Below are positions 52,101-63,111 of a stretch of 64,000 bases of DNA, in pieces; position 1 is the stretch's first letter; every line of letters starts with the position of its first letter. Source of the stretch: Auanema rhodensis. Lineage: Eukaryota > Nematoda > Chromadorea > Rhabditida > Rhabditidae. The notes under the pieces are model-generated. The model was given only the letters and a program-made list of their open reading frames with translations, was not told the DNA's origin and searched no databases. The stretch lies in the NCBI GenBank assembly GCA_964057225.1, contig OZ059895.1, positions 18,505,688-18,569,687 on the forward strand. The letters are read 5' to 3'. Made by a program: the position numbers and the translations under genes.

Positions 52101-52397
52101 ACGATGAAGAATAACGAAACGAATATAAGAAAACTCACTTAGAATTCCACAACATAACTCAAGGCACTGCTTCAGATCTGTTGTAACTTGTGAAGAGATG
52201 GCATAAGAGCCGAGACCAAATCGCTGTTGATCATAGACAGTCAGACGTCCACAGAAGACGTCAACTGTGGATATTAGAGGTAATAAGTTGAATAGAAATA
52301 GAATATGTACAAAGGAATATGATTGACGGATAGACAAAGCTGATATGCTTCTACTGGCTGTTGACGTGATTGAGGATAGTGATGTGCTCATGGTCAT
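46435..52397 (-). CDS. Type I membrane protein with MANSC-like seven-cysteine domain
   Basis: Three exons join with matching phases: 52139-52397, 49847-50034, 46435-46782, encoding 264 residues. Introns are long for this genome (2104 and 3064 bp). A hydrophobic stretch at about residues 28-45 would serve as signal peptide. Seven cysteines at 78, 82, 83, 88, 107, 112 and 124 follow the order C...CC....C....C....C....C of the MANSC/MANEC domain (CLELCC, NCDG, NCLLVGC, LC). An extra Cys is at 49. Next come a Ser/Thr/Pro-rich stalk, a transmembrane helix at about 210-235 and a short basic tail ending YNPTI. MANSC domains occur in cell-surface proteins and protease inhibitors; no inhibitor domain is seen here. 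A PAN/apple domain is the main alternative. The start codon could also be 52391. Confidence 0.75.
47325..47338 (+). repeat. Run of 14 C
   Basis: Homopolymer within the large second intron of the MANSC-like gene. It is odd in AT-rich DNA, and its length may be uncertain in the assembly. Confidence 0.9.
49048..49153 (+). repeat. (CT)n microsatellite with inverted copy of the 46.3-kb flank
   Basis: The CT tract at 49080-49153 is preceded by 49048-49084, the exact reverse complement of 46342-46378. Looser similarity continues on both sides. It lies in the second intron of the MANSC-like gene. Confidence 0.9.
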
Positions 52398-53635
52398 TTG
52401 AGCATTTGGAGTGGCAACGATACAGGAGTGAGGCCGTTACGAGCTGTTCGTCAGATCAATTGAAGCTCCACCTCCTAGTCGTCGTCCTCGTAGTCGTCGT
52501 TGTGATCGCGGTCGTCAAGAATACACAGACAGACCCACAAGAAGAGAGAACGAGAAGGTAGAGGTAAAGAGAGAGCAAGAGGACGAGAGGGAGGGAAGGA
52601 GAAAGTGAGTAAGACGGAGAGAGGATCCGAAATATAGGAAAACAATGGAGACAAGTATAGATATTGAGAGATAGAGTAAGTCGAATGAGGAGGGGCAGAG
52701 AAACAAGCAAGGTGAGAGAATGAAAATACCGGAGACACGATGGGTGGTAACAGCTGAAATGAGAGAGTTAGTATGTAAAAGGAAGCGAGATAGAGAGGCC
52801 CAGACGAGGCAGACCTAGCTCCGCCTATTAGCTGGTCACCTAATCTTGGAGAACACAACCAACTTCGTAGTGTTTCTTTTGATGAAAAATAGCTTACACA
52901 ACGGCATATATTGATGATCGAAATCTGGTATGAATACACATCACGTAGAAGAGCAGAATGTCAACGAATTCATGAACGTCAAGAGTGCTTATGATACAGT
53001 TGCTAGATGAAAATCCGTGAATTCTCATGTGCATATCGTGAACAAGAATTTCGCCAGATCATAAGGCACATGTTTTCAGAAGCGGAATTCAAAGTTGTGG
53101 TTGAAAGTTTTCATGCAACGTCATTATAATAACCTCAGCATTACGTTATTTTGCGTTTTCATAAGGAAATGCTTGAGAATTAGTAGACGAATGTCTTAAG
53201 TATCGCATACAAGCTGGTTTATTGGGCTTTGAAAAGCATCAAAGCAAGAACATTATGAATATTTTTTTCAAACTTTTCATCTTTCTTTGTACATTTTGAA
53301 GTTTTAGATGAAAACTATTTGATTATCTATGTAAAAATCAATGATTAAATATTCTTTTGAATAAGACTAAAGTAAATTATGTAAAATTTTACAATTTTTG
53401 GACAACAAAAACTTTATAGTTTTGAAAATGAAAATAAATTTTTATTTTGTATTATACTATATGAATAAATGAGTTTTGTTTGAGTAAATTTATATACAAA
53501 AATACAAAATAAAAGTGAAAAAATCAAAATTAAAATATTTACAATATCAGTTGCATATGAATGGAACATGTTGAGAGCAAGTTGTGGGCTCGTACATCAT
53601 GATTAAAGCATATTTGAAAGATAGAGAAGCTGTTT
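52398..53635. other. Upstream region of the MANSC-like gene
   Basis: Contains a GTC/CGT-rich tract at about 52475-52517, purine-rich sequence at 52540-52700, and CCTAGCTCCGCCTATT around 52813-52828, a possible GC-type promoter box. Open frames over the purine tracts are low-complexity and not convincing genes. Confidence 0.45.
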
Positions 53636-54859
53636 TTATTTGTATTTTGTGTGATTTTCAGTTGATATCTCAAGTATTTTCTGTATATTCTGATCATTTT
53701 TTGTATATTTAGTATTGTATAGATGAGTTAAACGATGAAGAAATATTGAATAGATTGGATATAACTTGGCTATATTCTCCAAAAATGCTTGACTAGATTC
53801 AGGAGATGAGGATGTGATTGATGATAGTACGTTTTCGGAAAAAAAAGTGGAAATGGATATTGATGAAGAAGGAGGAGGAGAAGACGATGAAGAAGATGAT
53901 GTTAAAGATGGAAAGGCGAGAAGATCAGAAGCATGTTGCACCTTTTTAGAAGTTTTATTAGCAATTGAGATTTTGAAGTACTTTGATCGCCGTCCAAATC
54001 GGGAATCTGAAAAATCATTTTATTGATATATGGATAGCTCTTGTGCTTTTTCTATCATCTTTATCGTTTATTTGATGAAAAATAGAAGTTTTTCATAGAA
54101 AAAAAGAAAAATGCTGAATGGTATCAGAATGGATTTGTAGAAAATGCTGAGAAAAAGTTTGAAAAGTTGCAACTTACTTGTAGGTGACATGCCAACATCC
54201 AAACAAGCATGAAATCGACAAAACTTACAAGATGTACGATTACTTCCCTGAAATTCAAAAAAAAATTAAGAAAAGAAAAAGTAATTCAAGTTATCTTGCC
54301 TTAACATTACATTGACGATTGTTTTTACATTCAAACTTCTCACTTGCTTTCTTCATAATGGTTCTTCCGAAAAAAGACTGAAAAAGCCTTTAATACAATT
54401 GGAAAACAACAATAATTGAGTCTCATAACGATTTTAATTAATTTTTCTATAAAAAAATAAACAAAAACAATGTTTTGAAAATGATCATCAACCGGTTTGT
54501 AATCACATTTGCATATGAATGTGAAAAGGTTTCCACACTTTATTCATAACGTGATATGGAATTGAGAGAAACCAGAAGAACAAGTTGAAAATCATGCTGA
54601 TTTAGGCTTAAGCTTTGATATTTTTACTGTGGATTAGTAAAAAAAAACAACTTCTAACAAACCTTACAGCCTTCACAAGTGAATGCTCCGAAATGAAAGC
54701 CACGTGCTGGTTCATCACATACAGCACAGTTGAATAGAGTCTAAAAGGACATATAAGATAATAATCAATAAATAGTTAAGATTATGCTATTTAGCTGGTT
54801 GTGATGCTAATGATTAGGAGAGCAATACCATATCATACCTGGTTATGCGGTAATGGCAT
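53636..54859 (-). CDS. Knirps-like nuclear receptor without a ligand-binding domain
   Basis: Five exons (54839-54859, 54663-54740, 54300-54377, 54178-54247, 53636-54006) encode about 205 residues. The C4 DNA-binding domain fills residues 12-79. Zinc ligands of finger 1 are C12, C15, C29 and C32, in CAVC and CEGCK; those of finger 2 are C50, C56, C66 and C69. The helix RFHACLDVGM follows. After it, NSRFGRRSKYFKIS resembles the GSRYGRRSNWFKIH box of Drosophila knirps-group receptors (NR0A), which also lack a ligand-binding domain. The remaining 110 residues are Ser/Pro-rich and show no ligand-binding helices. Intron 3 starts with GC instead of GT; the zinc-finger spacing supports that site. It is expected to be a nuclear transcription factor. 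The first exon (MPLPHNQ) is the least certain part. Confidence 0.85.
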
Positions 54860-56339
54860 GATGAATAACGTTTGCTTATAATCAGAAAATTGTTCCGGAT
54901 GAACTGTCTGATGCTGCTACTGCTGAAGAGGCTGTCAGGTGGAAATTGACAATTTTCATGAACTGATCATCATCATTGACGTCGTTGTCATCGTCGTTGT
55001 CGTGGTCGTCGCCAGCATCTACGGAGGTTTGCCCAGATAATCTTCTGGCCCATTAAGCACTAAAGGCCTATACCGTATTCTATCTATCCGTTATGCCATT
55101 GAATGAATGAGACAAATCAGTTACAAGAACACATTTACACGAAAAGAATTGAAAAATGAAAAGAGAAAAAACTTTTTTTTCCGCCTAAACGTCAAGTTTC
55201 TTCATTGGCACATGATGTAATGAAAGTACATTTGTGAGTATTATAACATCAAATTTCATCAAATGTATACTATACTATACTATATCATATGATAAATTAA
55301 ATAATTTTATAAAAATTTGGGATAATTAGTATATAAAACTTTTTTTTTTCAAAATTTTCATTTTTTCTGTTCATAATTATGTTTGAAATTTACTTTTTCA
55401 CAAACACTAGTGGATAGTATGTTGAAAATATCGAATTCATTTATAATCAAGTTTATTATTGAAACTTAAACTTGAATAAAGAATATATGATAAAATTCTT
55501 TTTAGAATATTGATATCAAAGTTTTTAAATAATTAGTATTACTTGTATTATGCCCCATTATACAGTTGATCGTTGATCAACAAAGATTTTTCCAGTAGAA
55601 AAAGGAAGTAAAATCAAAATAAATTTTATGAATTTCAAATTATGGTGAGGATGAAGGTCATACAAATTTGTATCAAGTATTAGTTTTTGAAGTGAAGTCA
55701 ACGAAGAAACATCTCGCAAACGTCATCTCATCTCACAGCAGGTGATCACATTCATCACACCTTCATTGAACCTCCATGACTTAGTTCAAGTATTTTCAAA
55801 TGTTACAACATGAAGATTATCATCAAATGAGATTACGTTGCTTGAATATTTGATTCAAAGCTCAAAGATATGAACTAAAAGTTACTGAAAGCTATATGTA
55901 AAGCATGATACTAATATAAAGGAATTGAGTTCTTCGAATGCCATTACGATGTTTGACGCTGTAAAACGCATGAATGAAAGTGTGAGGCCAAGACCTAAAT
56001 TTTTAGCAGAAATTATCGTTGAAAGAGAAGGATAATAGTTGAACGACCAAACCATATTTCACCTTTTTTTCTAATATATTCAATGTAATTGATAAACGTT
56101 TTTGGAGCATGAATTAGATAATAAAAGATCAAATGAAGCAGTTTAAATTGGTTTCACTCTTCATTCGAGAGTCAGAAGCTTTAAAAAGTCGAGTTTATAG
56201 TGATTATACATTAGGTTTATGTGTTTTGTTACGAGCTAACAGCTATAGATATGAAGATAAAACTGTGTTTTGCATGCTCTCCTTCCCAATACACGACTGA
56301 TAATGACCCGGATATCACACAGGAATATAAAAAAGAGTA

Positions 56340-56395
<56 letters not shown>

Positions 56396-56525
56396 AAGAG
56401 AGAGAAAACGGTAGAGATTTTTTTCTTGTATCTTAGAAGTTTAAATGGCTTTTTTCGAAAACACTTGGTAAGCAGTAAATATATTTATAGACTGTAAACT
56501 GTACATGAATTATGTTCTATTCATA
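54860..56525. other. Intergenic region upstream of the nuclear receptor gene
   Basis: About 1.7 kb. Visible: a GTC/CGT-rich tract at 54979-55013 just upstream of the receptor start, a CTATA repeat at 55266-55284, and the GA tract at 56341-56406 near the lipase 3' end. No gene or RNA recognised. Confidence 0.5.
56341..56406 (+). repeat. (GA)n microsatellite
   Basis: AG tract with a few A insertions, 120 bp past the lipase stop. It lacks the unique flank seen at the tracts at 46.3 and 49.1 kb. Confidence 0.9.
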
Positions 56526-57676
56526 TCAACGACATCCGGCAGCTCCCCAGGCGCTGACGTCACGGAAGTAAATGCTGTGATCAGCAGTAGAGGTGTCAAT
56601 CTTTCCATCAGAGCATCCAATGTTTTCATCTCCACGGCAAACCTTGTAAGTTGGGGTAGACATGTCATTGTTGTAGTAAATCTATAAAGATCATGCTGTT
56701 ACTACAATTCAATTATGCAATGTTCATACCTCGGTATGATGATGGTGGTAGTTCTCGACATGGTTGGGTGGAAGATGTGGAACAACATCATGAGCATGGA
56801 TGACACGGAAAGCATAAGCGATCTATATACATGTGTGATTAAATTGAATTGAACATCACAGATTCTAACCTCCTTGTCAACGCTTTCAGAGAAGACGCGA
56901 TCTCCGGTACGTGGCTGTCCGAAGGTAACAAGACGAACCTTGTCGGCGGGAACGAGCTTAGTGTGGACGATGTAACTGGCAGCCAAAGAAGCCATGGCTC
57001 CTCCGAGAGAGTGTCCGGCAACCTATTATATGTTGAAATAGAAACACATGATAATCAAAATATTTTCATACCCAAACGCTGTAGTTTGCGTACTTGTTCT
57101 TGAGTTGATTGAAGTCATCCTTCATACCGTGCTTCCAGACAGAGAAGAAACCGTCGTTGAAATACTTGGAAACGGCACCTCCAGCAACCCAAGCGGTCTG
57201 AACACATTTTTACATTCTAAAATAAAGATTTTCAGAAATTTTACATGGTTAGAGAAGATAGATTCCTCAGATTCCAAAAGAAGTTGAGCTACTCCTTGAG
57301 TTCCCCTGCAAATTACGGTGATAATTTGATGGAAATGAAATCATGATTTATACTTGAATGCAAGAACAATAGCTTGTTCTTGATGAAGAGCAGCAGCATA
57401 TCCGATGCACTTATCAATGAAATAAGGAGAACAGATGGTCTTGTAACGACGCTTGAACTGAAATCACGCACTACATGTCAACGTTATGACAGTCTTGCCT
57501 ACCTCAACTTGAGCAAAGTTGTTCTTCAAGCATACATCTGGATGATCGTTATCAGTAGCAGCACAGATAGGCAGAATCTTGTTTCTGGCAAAGCTGTCGT
57601 CATACAGACTCTTGGCAGCATCGAATGGCATGGCATTAGCCAAGGCGGCCAGTAAAACTAAGCCAACGACCTTCAT
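56526..57676 (-). CDS. Secreted class 3 lipase
   Basis: Seven exons (57503-57676, 57354-57457, 57245-57305, 57072-57197, 56870-57022, 56730-56822, 56526-56681) join in phase to 288 residues. The signal peptide is MKVVGLVLLAALANA. The alpha/beta-hydrolase core carries the nucleophile elbow GHSLG (Ser160), followed by PRTGD and then Asp218 in HDVVP. The likely catalytic His272 is in DHSIYF. FKGTQG replaces the usual FRGT strand motif. Class 3 lipases hydrolyse acylglycerols; an intestinal secreted enzyme is plausible. TTTCAG directly abuts the ATG on the coding strand, a likely trans-splice acceptor. Several Cys (positions 38, 49, 66 and others) suggest disulfides, as in the nematode family. 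Confidence 0.92.
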
Positions 57677-59123
57677 CTGAAAGTAAGATATATGTTATAA
57701 CATGAGTTAGAGTGTAGGTAAATGAAGATAAGTATTCATAGAATATCATAGAATTGGTTAAGACGATTGAAGAAAGAACTATGATAGCAGTAGTAGAGTG
57801 ATGGAGGTAAGAGTTAAAAAGCCAGTTGCAGAGGCACGTAGAAACCTATATGGAATAAAAATTATTCTGGAAGCTTATAAACGAACGAAAAATGATTCGC
57901 GTGATAGTAAAGATAACAAATCTTTATGACTTTCATTTACACATTTTTCCTTTTTGTCTTTTAATCATATCTCAAATTGCTTTTGAAATGAAATCAAAAG
58001 AATGCATATTAAACGAGAATTATTTAAAATCTATTAAACATTAAGAATTTTAAAAATATTCTTTCAGTCAAATTGTCTTTTTTTGCTTTATTTTTTCTGA
58101 AATATGCTTGAAATATCAAGAAAATGCGATGACTTTGTGTGAATCAGTTGGAATCTTTTATACAAACCATCCACATACTCAGCTTTTCCTTCTTTCATCC
58201 AATGTCCAAAATACAAATTATATTTGAGGATACATTCATGCAGAAGCTTATCACAGACTCAGGAATATGATGGTAAACCCAAAAATCTTTCGATTTCATT
58301 AAAAAATTTTGTATTATGTCCAATGTACTTCGATAGAGTTGTACACGTCATCTCCCTCTTTCTTTCTCTTTCTCTCCCCTCTCTCACTCTCTTTGTCTCT
58401 CACTTTTCTTCTCAACTATGTTGTCAATATAGTTTTGCAATCAAAAGCTGGTTATATATATGAATATATATGTATATAATATAAAAACACAGCAAAATAC
58501 AAAGAATCGACTTATACAATAAACCGATTTCTTCACAAGTTTCAGTAATTTTATAGTAGGCTTAGCTTTCTTTTGTATTTTTTGTTAATCCTATCGGTTA
58601 CATCAATCATAGTTTGGATATGTACATAAGAATATAACTTTGGCATTTGTATGTATTACATAAATTCTGTATAAGACCAATTATTTGTTAATAAGAAATG
58701 TTTTTCTTTGCTTTAATTTCCAGTTATATCTATATTATTTCAAACATCAGACTCTTTTTGAACTAATTCTGACTTCTGTTACCATTTTTTTGCTTTTCTG
58801 TATCAGCAGTTGGAGCAGCAGCAGATCACCTCATATTAACACATTCGCAGAAACATACTGAAATCAAGTTGTGTAATAAGGGCTCATTTTGAGCTTTGAT
58901 CCGGAACTAATATTATTATAGGTTGACAAGTAATAATCATAGCTTATTTCCTTATTTATGAAAAAATATTTAGAGTTTTAGAGTAAAATCTTAAAACATT
59001 TGGCATAATTTATTAAAAAATTTATTTTATTACGTTTAAATAGCCAGGGGGGAAGAAGAATTATAGCATAAGCAAAGGAAATTTCAAACAAAAACTTGAA
59101 AATTTCATTAACAAGTGCCGATT
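57677..59123. other. Intergenic region between lipase and AGXT2
   Basis: Lipase promoter side plus the AGXT2 3' UTR (AATAAA on the minus strand at 59021-59026). It contains a CT-rich tract at 58350-58410 and AT-rich DNA. No gene recognised. Confidence 0.5.
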
Positions 59124-62010
59124 CTAATTGGCCTTTTTCAAAGATTCAGCAATAACCGAAACAGCAACATCAACATCAGCTTTAGTGATACACATGGGTG
59201 GTTTGATTCTCAAGACGTTACCGTTGATACCACCTTTTCCGATGAGAATTCCCATATTCTGAATGATAAACGGTTAAACAGAATACGAAATACAGTTCCA
59301 CGGCACGAACCTTTGTTTCTTCAAACACATTAGCTACACGTTCTTTTTCCAATGGTTTTCCATTTTCATTGATAAGTTCTACACCAATCATAAGACCCTG
59401 AAATTTGTTGTTGTTGGTAATCAAGTTGTAGGAACATATCAACGAATGATGATATTCAATAGCTGGCACTTGCTAGTAGTTGATACCAGCAGAAACAGCA
59501 GCAGCAATAAGCTCAACTCATACCTTTCCTCTTACATCTCCAATTAATTTGCTATCAATAGCAGCTAATTGTTTCATGAAATATTCTCCTAAGACGAGGC
59601 AATTTTCTTGTAATTTCTCTTCCTCAATAACCTATAAATATTTTAAATTATAATTGATATATGTTGTTATGTATCTCATATAGTTAAGTTTTCTTTTAGT
59701 TATCTTGATTAAACACTTATAGATTCAGCTTATACTATAACAGTGCCGGATGGCTTATGGATAAAAGGGAAAGAGAGGGAGAGAAAGAGAAAGAGAGATA
59801 GAGAGACATGATAATTAGGTGGTGATGAAGATGACAGGCGATGAAAAGCTAAAAATCTTGTCAATCGAAGACCGAAAAAAGCTCTATAATCGAATCCAAG
59901 CATAAAACCATATGATAGAAAGAGCTAGATCTGATCTTAGTTAGCGGCGTCTCCGACTATCCTGTTTGAAAACCTGTCTCTCTGGACATACATATTCAAT
60001 CTCACTATAGCTAGGTATGACGATTCCTGTATATACATCCACATCCCTTCTCTTCTTCATTCCCATTTACTCACAGACATCGTCCTCCCGCCATCTCTAC
60101 ACCCCTACCCCTTCTCTCTTTAGCAATCCTCCTATCTATTATAACTGAATCCCTGTAATGATTTCTTCTTATTCTCTTCACTGTTTTCATCTTCTTAATC
60201 TTTCTCTCTCTCTCTCTCTGCCCTTCCCGTTTAGGATATTACGTAGCAGCATAACAATAAAAACAAAACAAACACATCATATAACCATCATATGATATTA
60301 GATATAACTATATATATACTAATAGATGATCAGACAATCATATAATGCATAGTTACTGTACCTCTAAAACAGCTTTACCAACGCTGGAAGCCAATGGGTT
60401 TCCTCCATATGTATTGAAGTACAGAGCTTTTCCGAAAGAGTTAGCAACTTCTTCTGTTGTTACAACAGCGCCTACAAACATAGTTTAAAACTAGAGAAAT
60501 ATCAACAAATCTTCAATATAAGCTTATAAAGTAAATCTTGTAAACAAGAAAAACCTAGAAACCAATTACATACCCATTGGGAAACCGTTTCCAATACCCT
60601 TAGCCATGGTTACGATATCAGGCTTAGCATCTTGGGCTATAACATAAATAGTTGTAAAGTGGCTTTATTTCAACATCAAGATTTACTTTGGAATCCCCAG
60701 AAATGAGATCCTAGACGTCCGAATCCCGTTTGTACTTCGTCACTAATAGCTAATCCACCAACATTTTTGACAGCCTCAAAGGCTTTCTTGAGGAATCTGT
60801 AAAATCACTTTTAAAATATATCAGAAGCTTGACTAGTAGAAGATTGTGAAGTCCAAGCTAGGATAAGAGATGTGACGAAGATAATGGGGTTGAAGTTAGT
60901 CATTAAGATTAAACATACAGACTGTATATAAATGAGATAAAGAAAATGAAAATAAAAAGGAGTCCAAAAGGTAGGTAGACTAGCTAGAGACGACAAAAGA
61001 AAAAAAAGAAACCCGTTGGTATATTGTGTTGTTCCTCCGACACCTTGAATTGATTCAGCTAAGAAAGCTGCTGGACCCGATGCAGCTGGAAAATCATGCT
61101 TCAATGTTTCAGTGAACTGTTCAAGATATCTGAAAAGAAAATAAAAAAATAACTTTATATTCAATATGTCAGAGATGTTTCATCTCCTTTTCATATCGTC
61201 ACATGTCTTCATGTATGTTTCAAGCTTTCGGAGAGTAAACCTTCATACCTATCGTTGGCCTTGCATAGTCCAGCTGAACAGTCACAATCTCTATTTGGCT
61301 GGATGGGAGAATCCCGACAAGCTTTGCCTCCCCAAGGTCCATTGTATGGATCGGCAGACATGGCCTTCAAAATACCAAATCCAGCAGGCATAGGCTGTTT
61401 CCAGGTTCCTGCAAGATAGTATGATTAATGTCATCAAACGCTGGCTGTAAACAGCAATGTTTCCAACCCAAGTTTGTGGCTCCAAAGACAGTTTGAGTCA
61501 TTCCATGATATCCATTACGAAGTGAAAGCATATCGAAACGTCCAGTATGAACTCTTGCCAATGCAATAGCTAAATCATTGGCTTCCGATCCAGAATTGAC
61601 AAAGAAGCATACCTAAACAATCAAATTATTTCAACACATTCAAAATAAAATTTACTTTCAAGTGTGATGGCATTGTGGAAGTGAGCTTTTGAGCGTACTC
61701 AAAGATTGGCTCGGTATAATAGATGGAAGTTGTGTGCCAAAGTTTATCAACTTGTTTCTTCAAAGCTTCATTGACTTTTCTAAAACAAATTCACTCAAAT
61801 CACTATATATAGCCTAAGGGCATATTAATGAACTCACGGATGGCAATGTCCAACAGACACAGTAACGATTCCTCCGAACATATCCAAATACTTCTTTCCA
61901 GTCGTATCATACAAGAATTGTCCCTTTCCATTAGTAATGAGAAGAGGCTCCTTGTAGAAGGTGATAGTAGATTTTGGAATTAATGACTTTAAAGCTTTGA
62001 CACGTTCCAT
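59124..62010 (-). CDS. agxt-2: Alanine-glyoxylate aminotransferase 2 (class III aminotransferase)
   Basis: PLP enzyme that transfers the amino group of alanine to glyoxylate; the animal family also uses beta-amino acids and methylarginines. Eleven exons (61838-62010, 61656-61779, 61468-61612, 61249-61408, 61013-61129, 60687-60796, 60574-60636, 60362-60471, 59524-59631, 59311-59397, 59124-59258) join in phase to 443 residues. Key sites: SGSEAND, the PLP-phosphate region NGYHG, Asp259 in [10 protein letters not shown], and the Schiff-base Lys289 in TMAKGIGNG. The family member is fixed by [22 protein letters not shown], given here only in part as GSHFWGFQ and [10 protein letters not shown]. The N-terminus [15 protein letters not shown] is weakly basic and could be a mitochondrial presequence. 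Intron 8 (59632-60361) is unusually long and has purine/pyrimidine tracts but no recognisable gene. Confidence 0.93.
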
Positions 62011-63030
62011 TTTTACCTTATAAATATATTTTATTAACTATATACATATAAATAAAAATAATTTCTGAGAAAAATTATAAGTTTAGCTAACTTCAAAGCA
62101 TATTTAATAGATCAATGAGATAAAGCTGAAAGTTGAAAATCAGCTAAATGTTTCAAGAGGCAGTGATTTCAATGTAACAGCTGACTTATCCGGACATTCA
62201 TTATGTCGTTTTACACTCAATCTGACCTCTTCTACCATCAATTAAGATTTAGAAGATGAAATGAAGTCTTTAATCGGATATATCACTAATTTTTTTGTAT
62301 ATATCAGAAGAACAAAAACCAAAAAACAACTAGCAAGTAAGCGTTTTGCAACACTTTTTTTTATACAAACAAAAAGTTTAAAAAACAATTCCAAACAATG
62401 AAAAAACAAACAAAATAAGTTAAAAAATCATAGGTGAATACGGCAATGTGACTATCAGTGATTGTTTTCAATCATATCTAATCTAAAAACGTTTATCACT
62501 ATATATCAGTCCACTTTCATCAACATACAATCGTTTTCATTTAACATTTCCGTTTTCTTTTTATTTTACAATGTAGTTTACTTAAATCAACGAAGTACAC
62601 ACATATTCATTACCTTTCATATAGATTTTTATCCATTTTTAGTTAGTCAATCGATTCGTTTTGTTTGGAAAATGTGGCAACTTTTGTGAAATAAAAGGTT
62701 GCGACTGATTTTGCTGATACTGCTGCTTTGGCTGCTGTTGCTATTTCCAATGCTTGGGCAACAATCCGATACAGTTTAATGTCTGATTCAACGTTATGTG
62801 TATCCTTTCTCCATTTTTTTTTTTGGAAGTGCATTTTTTTTTCAGAAAAGGGAGGAACTGTTCCATCAGATTTCATGAAACTAACAAAAAAAATTCTGAT
62901 CTTTATGACGTTTTTTATTTATAAATCTTGATATATTAAAAGTTTGAAATTTTGAAAATTTTGAAAGAAAGATTAACTTCTAACAAGATTTTTGGGTGGA
63001 TATTACAAGAGGGTAAGAATAACATCGGTA
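62011..63030. other. Intergenic region between AGXT2 and mir-235
   Basis: AT-rich sequence. It probably holds the AGXT2 promoter. No coding or RNA gene recognised. Confidence 0.5.
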
Positions 63031-63111
63031 CCGAGCAATCAGTCAGGCCGGGGCGAGTGCAATATTCGACTTTGCTGAACATGGCAAACGACCCGACCTG
63101 ATTGAATTCGG
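63031..63111 (-). ncRNA. mir-235: miR-235 / miR-92 family microRNA precursor
   Basis: The minus strand forms a hairpin of about 81 nt: CCGAATTCAATCAGG at its 5' end pairs with CCTGACTGATTGCTCGG at its 3' end, with small bulges. The predicted mature RNA is in the 3' arm at 63043-63064. It starts TATTGCACTC, the miR-92 seed (ATTGCAC), and ends CCCCGGCCTGA. From memory it differs from C. elegans miR-235 at one internal position (G for U at nucleotide 11) and shares the CCCGGCC core with miR-92. In C. elegans miR-235 keeps blast cells quiescent during starvation; whether that holds here is unknown. The dimension and arm fit a Drosha/Dicer substrate. Confidence 0.92.

Noticed and set aside
52456-52939. 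Overlapping minus-strand frames rich in Ser, Leu and Pro upstream of the MANSC-like gene
   Set aside because: They come from purine/pyrimidine-rich low-complexity DNA, with no domain or splice support.
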